Below are positions 60,678-64,000 of a stretch of 64,000 bases of DNA, one piece after another. The notes beneath the pieces were generated by a model that worked only from the letters and a program-made list of their open reading frames with translations, ran no database searches and had not been told where the DNA came from. The DNA comes from JBGSPQ01 sp041738505. GTDB taxonomy: Bacteria; Patescibacteriota; Gracilibacteria; UBA1369. The stretch is from positions 1-64,000 of the forward strand of contig JBGSPQ010000040.1 of the NCBI GenBank assembly GCA_041738505.1, written 5' to 3'. The translations under genes and the position numbers were made by a program. The stretch's first letter is position 1, and every line of letters starts with the position of its first letter.

Positions 60678-61802
60678 ATGCCTAAAAAACTTATTAAAGA
60701 AGTTGAATCCATGGAGTCTCTTTTGAAGCAGGGGAATGTTTTTTTGAATCTTACAATCCAAAGTCTGGATTTAAGAAAAATGGATATTGACTGGTCAAAG
60801 GTTCAACTCGCGAACACTACTTTTCTGGGTTGCGAAATGTCAAAAGAGACCGAGCTGATTTTGAAACAGAAAGGCGCAATTTTGTATCCAAAGATTGTGG
60901 GGCTTCCTTTTAATCCTTACAGGAGGTCACTTTATAACTGGCATGAACTTATGGACGGGTATGATCCGGATCCGGAAAAAGACGGCAGTCTTGATTTTAA
61001 GATTTATAACCATTTTCAGTATTTTAGAAACGAGATGGATATTAATGAGAGTCTGGCGGAAAGGATTCATGATCATGCAATTGATGATGCCATTAATGAT
61101 ATTTTGAAATTTGATGATACCGGAATGACTGAAAGAAAGTGTGTTGCGGTTATGGGAGGACATGGGATTCTTAGAACCGATCCCTCTTTTGAAAAGATAG
61201 CCGTTTTGACCAAAAGTCTGACTGAAGCCGGTTATTTTATTTTATCGGGAGGGGGGCCGGGGATTATGGAAGCGGCCAATATGGGGGCTTACTTCGCGGG
61301 GAAAAACGAGGATGATTTGATCAAAGCCATTGCCTTTTTAAAGACTTCTCCCGGGTTTAGGGATGAAGGATTTGTTTTAAAGGCCAAGCAAGTAATTGAG
61401 CAATATCCCGAAGGAGCGGAAAATCTGGCAATTCCCACTTGGTTTTACGGTCATGAGCCTTCCAATTTGTTTGCCACTCATATCGCTAAGTATTTTTCCA
61501 ACGCGATCCGCGAGGATAAATTGCTTTCCGCGGCTCTGTACGGAATCATTTATGCTCCAGGCAGTGCGGGCACCATCCAGGAGATTTTTGCGGACGCCAC
61601 GCAGAATCATTATGAGACTTTCGGATATGTAAGTCCGATGATATTTTTCGGCAAGGATTTTTGGAGTGTGGATTCGCATATTTACCAGGCGTTGGAACAT
61701 CTTTCGGAAGGGCATAAATATCATGAAATGCTTGCCATTTCGGATGATGTGGACGAAGTGGCAAAATTCATAAAAGAGCATCCGCCGGTGAAAGCGGGCT
61801 GA
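60678..61802 (+). CDS. LOG-family nucleotide-binding protein, 374 aa
   Basis: LOG-like (lysine decarboxylase-fold) proteins hydrolyse nucleoside monophosphates or act as nucleotide-binding enzymes. The Rossmann-like core opens with CVAVMGGHGILRTDPSFEKI near 155 (20 given), continues with ILSGGGPGIMEAANMGAYF (about 189) and reaches YAPGSAGTIQEIFADATQ near 294. This matches the PGGxGTxxE motif with Ser in place of the second Gly. The first 150 residues are an extra domain not seen in short LOG proteins. ATG 60678 is chosen since the earlier GTG at 60597 gives an unlike segment. Substrate unknown. Confidence 0.82.
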   Translation: MPKKLIKEVESMESLLKQGNVFLNLTIQSLDLRKMDIDWSKVQLANTTFLGCEMSKETELILKQKGAILYPKIVGLPFNPYRRSLYNWHELMDGYDPDPEKDGSLDFKIYNHFQYFRNEMDINESLAERIHDHAIDDAINDILKFDDTGMTERKCVAVMGGHGILRTDPSFEKIAVLTKSLTEAGYFILSGGGPGIMEAANMGAYFAGKNEDDLIKAIAFLKTSPGFRDEGFVLKAKQVIEQYPEGAENLAIPTWFYGHEPSNLFATHIAKYFSNAIREDKLLSAALYGIIYAPGSAGTIQEIFADATQNHYETFGYVSPMIFFGKDFWSVDSHIYQALEHLSEGHKYHEMLAISDDVDEVAKFIKEHPPVKAG

Positions 61803-61830
61803 TGAATGATGTTTTTATTGATTGGAATAT

Positions 61831-62505
61831 ATGAAAATTATGAGTGGTTTTTGGAAAAAAATTTTGGTTACGGCGGGCGTTGCGTCTTTTGTGCTGTTGT
61901 TGTTTGTGTTGCTGGCGAACACAGTGGTGGTTTCCACCGGATCGGATTATGCTTATGTAGAGGTGCAGGATGTGCCCGAGTCACAGGCCGCTCTGATTTT
62001 GGGGGCGAGAGTTTTTGACGACGGCAGATTGAGTAAAATGATGCAGGACAGGGCGGATTCGGCTTTGGAACTGTATGAAACCGGGAAAGTCGGCAGGCTG
62101 ATTATGAGCGGGGATCACGGGACAACGACTTATGACGAGGTCAATACGGTCAAGGATTATCTGCTGGAAAAGGGGGTTAAGCCGGAGGATCTGTTTTTGG
62201 ATCATGCCGGATTTGACACTTATGACAGCCTTTATCGCGCGCGGGATATCTTTGGGGTGAAGTCGCTGATTGTGGTGACGCAAAAATTCCATCTGTCGCG
62301 GGCGTTGTACATAGGCCGTTCTTTGGGGATGGAGGTTTACGGTTACGCGGCGGACAGGCGTGAATATCAGGGCATGTTTTGGAACGAGTTGCGGGAATCT
62401 TTGGCACGATCAAAGGCTTTGCTGGATGTGATGTCCGGGGCTAAACCAAAGTTTCTGGGAGAGATGATTCCGATAGAAGGGGACAGCAGTTTGAGCTGGG
62501 ATTAG
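61831..62505 (+). CDS. SanA/DUF218-type membrane protein, 224 aa
   Basis: Members of this family are membrane-anchored with an outer domain and are linked to envelope integrity and vancomycin tolerance. After a short cytoplasmic start the membrane segment covers about 10-35 (VTAGVASFVLLLFVLLANTV, 20 given). The outer domain has ALILGARVFDDGRLS, IMSGDHGTT and TQKFHLSRALYIGRSLGM, all typical. It begins about 28 bases after the LOG gene stop, so co-transcription is likely. Enzyme activity is unproven for the family. ATG 61840 is an alternative start. Confidence 0.88.
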   Translation: MKIMSGFWKKILVTAGVASFVLLLFVLLANTVVVSTGSDYAYVEVQDVPESQAALILGARVFDDGRLSKMMQDRADSALELYETGKVGRLIMSGDHGTTTYDEVNTVKDYLLEKGVKPEDLFLDHAGFDTYDSLYRARDIFGVKSLIVVTQKFHLSRALYIGRSLGMEVYGYAADRREYQGMFWNELRESLARSKALLDVMSGAKPKFLGEMIPIEGDSSLSWD

Positions 62506-62556
62506 GGGGAGATTGACGGATTTTTGTGTATCCTTTTTTTAGGTATGCATTAGATA

Positions 62557-62585
62557 TTGAATTTATTCATGGAAAAGTGGATAAT
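62557..62585 (+). promoter_or_regulatory. Promoter of the VOC gene pair
   Basis: TTGAAT (62557-62562), 17 bases, GATAAT (62580-62585), 21 bases above ATG 62607. Confidence 0.6.
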
Positions 62586-62606
62586 GACAAATCTTAAAAA
62601 ATTTAT

Positions 62607-63491
62607 ATGCAAAAAATATCTTCACATTTGTGGTTTGATAAGGAAGCCAAAGAGGCGGCGGCTTTTTATACTTCTCTGTTTGATAATTCGAAAATAAAAT
62701 CAACGTGGGTGCTCCATAACACACCTTCGGGTGATGTTGACTGGCTTACGATAGTTCTTGCCGGAATGGAATTTACCTTTATCAACGCCGGGCCGGTTTT
62801 TAAATTCAATCCGTCCGTTTCTTATCTGGTCGCATGCAAAACGGAGAAAGAGGTTGATAATCTGTGGAAGGCTTTTTCGAAAGGAGGGACTCCGTTAATG
62901 GATTTGGGTGCATACCCCTTTAGCAAAAAATATGGATGGATACAGGACAGGTACGGGCTTTCCTGGCAAATAATGTTTATGGGGGACAGGAAAGTGACGC
63001 AAAAAATCATACCCACGCTGATGTTTGTGGGGAAGGTATGCGGTAAGGCGGAAGAAGCGATGAACTTTTACGCTTCGGTATTTAAGGATGCGAAAATCGG
63101 TGAAATCATGCGTTATGAGAAAGGTGAGAAACCCGACAAACCCGGAACCATCAAGCATGCGGAGTTTACACTTGAGGGTGTTAAATTTGCGGCCATGGAT
63201 AGCGCTTATGAACATGATTTTATGTTTAATGAAGCAATCTCTTTTGTTGTTTACTGTGAAACACAAAAGGAAATTGACTACTTCTGGGAAAAACTTTCCG
63301 CGGTTCCGGAGTCTGAACAATGCGGCTGGCTTAAAGATAAATACGGATTTTCATGGCAGATAGTGCCGAATGTTATGGATGATATGATGAAAAAAGGTGA
63401 TGAACGGAAAATCGCGCGGCTTACGGAGGCTTTTCTTAAAATGAAAAAGTTTGATATTGCCGCGCTAAAAAAAGTTTATGACAGTAATTAA
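62607..63491 (+). CDS. Tandem VOC-fold (PhnB-like) protein, 294 aa
   Basis: The vicinal oxygen chelate fold hosts glyoxalases, dioxygenases and resistance proteins. Two PhnB-type units are present (about 1-130 and 135-270). Each opens with a pattern like SHLWFDKEAKEAAAFYTSLF or PTLMFVGKVCGKAEEAMNFY and ends with YGLSWQIMF or YGFSWQIVP. His and Glu metal ligands are not obvious in both halves, so catalysis is uncertain. The gene stands alone ahead of a single-unit relative 27 bases downstream. Confidence 0.88.
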   Translation: MQKISSHLWFDKEAKEAAAFYTSLFDNSKIKSTWVLHNTPSGDVDWLTIVLAGMEFTFINAGPVFKFNPSVSYLVACKTEKEVDNLWKAFSKGGTPLMDLGAYPFSKKYGWIQDRYGLSWQIMFMGDRKVTQKIIPTLMFVGKVCGKAEEAMNFYASVFKDAKIGEIMRYEKGEKPDKPGTIKHAEFTLEGVKFAAMDSAYEHDFMFNEAISFVVYCETQKEIDYFWEKLSAVPESEQCGWLKDKYGFSWQIVPNVMDDMMKKGDERKIARLTEAFLKMKKFDIAALKKVYDSN

Positions 63492-63518
63492 AAATTATTA
63501 TTCCTAACCAATTTTTTT

Positions 63519-63953
63519 ATGATTAAATTGAATCCTTATCTGAATTTTGACGGTAATACCGAAGAGGCTTTTCTCTTTTATAAGAGCGTTTTCGGGGGAG
63601 AATTCACTTCTTTGGTTCGGTTTAAAGATATGCCCATGGAGGGGGTGGAAATCCCAAAGCAGGATGCAAATAAAATCATGCATGTCGGTCTGCCGATTGG
63701 CGGTGATCAGGTTTTAATGGCGACCGATACGCTGAAATCGCTCGGCCAAAATTTGTTAAAAGGTAACAATTCTAATATTTCCATCAATACCGATGATAAG
63801 AAAGAGGCGGACAAAATTTTTGCCGCGCTTTCATCGGGGGGGAAAGTGGAAATGGAATTGGCGGATCAGCCCTGGGGTGATTATTACGGCGGTTTCACGG
63901 ATAAGTTTGGTGTCAAATGGATGGTCAGTTATACGTATCCAAAGGAAAAATAA
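63519..63953 (+). CDS. Single VOC-fold (PhnB-like) protein, 144 aa
   Basis: One PhnB-type unit, with NPYLNFDGNTEEAFLFYKSV at the start, KIMHVGLPIGGDQVLMATD in the middle and WGDYYGGFTDKFGVKWMVSY at the end. This is the group often annotated as a 3-demethylubiquinone-9 methyltransferase-like or PhnB protein, without a proven activity. It follows the tandem protein by 27 bases in the same direction, and the two likely share a message. The remaining 63954-64000 shows no gene. Confidence 0.88.
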   Translation: MIKLNPYLNFDGNTEEAFLFYKSVFGGEFTSLVRFKDMPMEGVEIPKQDANKIMHVGLPIGGDQVLMATDTLKSLGQNLLKGNNSNISINTDDKKEADKIFAALSSGGKVEMELADQPWGDYYGGFTDKFGVKWMVSYTYPKEK

Positions 63954-64000
63954 TCGGACTGCGGGGAAATGCCGGCGTTGTCAGCTTTTGTCTCTTTCGG

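Noticed and set aside
1..64000. CRISPR arrays, prophage or transposase genes
   Set aside because: No array of spaced direct repeats, integrase, capsid or transposase reading frame was seen on either strand.

Overview
The window looks like chromosome of an uncultivated, small-genome bacterium of the Candidate Phyla Radiation (Patescibacteria); a peregrinibacterial-type lineage is possible but not shown. This is inferred from the gene mix: house-keeping genes scattered singly among many secreted, SLH-domain and beta-propeller proteins; NAD salvage by NadM plus NadE; no amino-acid or lipid pathways apart from a lone shikimate kinase; short intergenic spaces. TGA, TAA and TAG all act as stops, so the code is standard. 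Nearly all genes lack a Shine-Dalgarno sequence and start 15-45 bases below sigma70-like promoters with AT-rich leaders.

Layout. 1-8750: end of a lipoprotein gene, tRNA-Pro, an unknown helical protein, a class A penicillin-binding protein, a divergent TrmB-type regulator / radical SAM pair sharing a strong inverted repeat, a NIF3-family protein and a small unknown gene with a palindrome over its -10 box. 8787-14438: pheT and pheS on the minus strand, separated by a SemiSWEET gene and an SLH surface protein. 14594-21645: a Phd/RelE-type toxin-antitoxin pair, a small SLH protein, HU, a lipoprotein translationally coupled to a secreted MEMO-family protein, and topA. 21773-29593: a large surface protein, then (minus) a processive glycosyltransferase, a phosphohexomutase and an M20 amidohydrolase. 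29782-34540: small unknown proteins, smpB-nadE-nadM, a phosphoribosyltransferase-like protein, asnS. 34661-43405: a two-domain wall hydrolase, an ABC exporter, an SLH protein, maf, a ZIP transporter, a cytochrome b5 lipoprotein, a soluble histidine kinase. 43585-50487: two tRNA-Ser genes, a pseudouridine synthase, an atypical C-ending-codon gene, a class II photolyase, a GH15 enzyme, and a pair of paralogous membrane-anchored proteins. 50671-64000: rpmB, a site-2 protease, a probable structured RNA with a strong bidirectional terminator, two giant secreted propeller proteins, a methyltransferase, UDP-sugar dehydrogenase, shikimate kinase, LOG-like protein, SanA-like protein and two VOC proteins.

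Together the genes describe a cell that invests heavily in its envelope: wall synthesis and remodelling (PBP, M15/SLT hydrolase), at least three SLH proteins, several large exported proteins, and nucleotide-sugar enzymes (phosphohexomutase, UDP-sugar dehydrogenase, GT2) likely feeding a surface polysaccharide. The points most worth following are the structured RNA at 51693-51960, the TrmB/radical SAM divergon, the twin propeller proteins sharing a C-terminal domain, and the isolated gene at 44740-45723 with unlike codon use.
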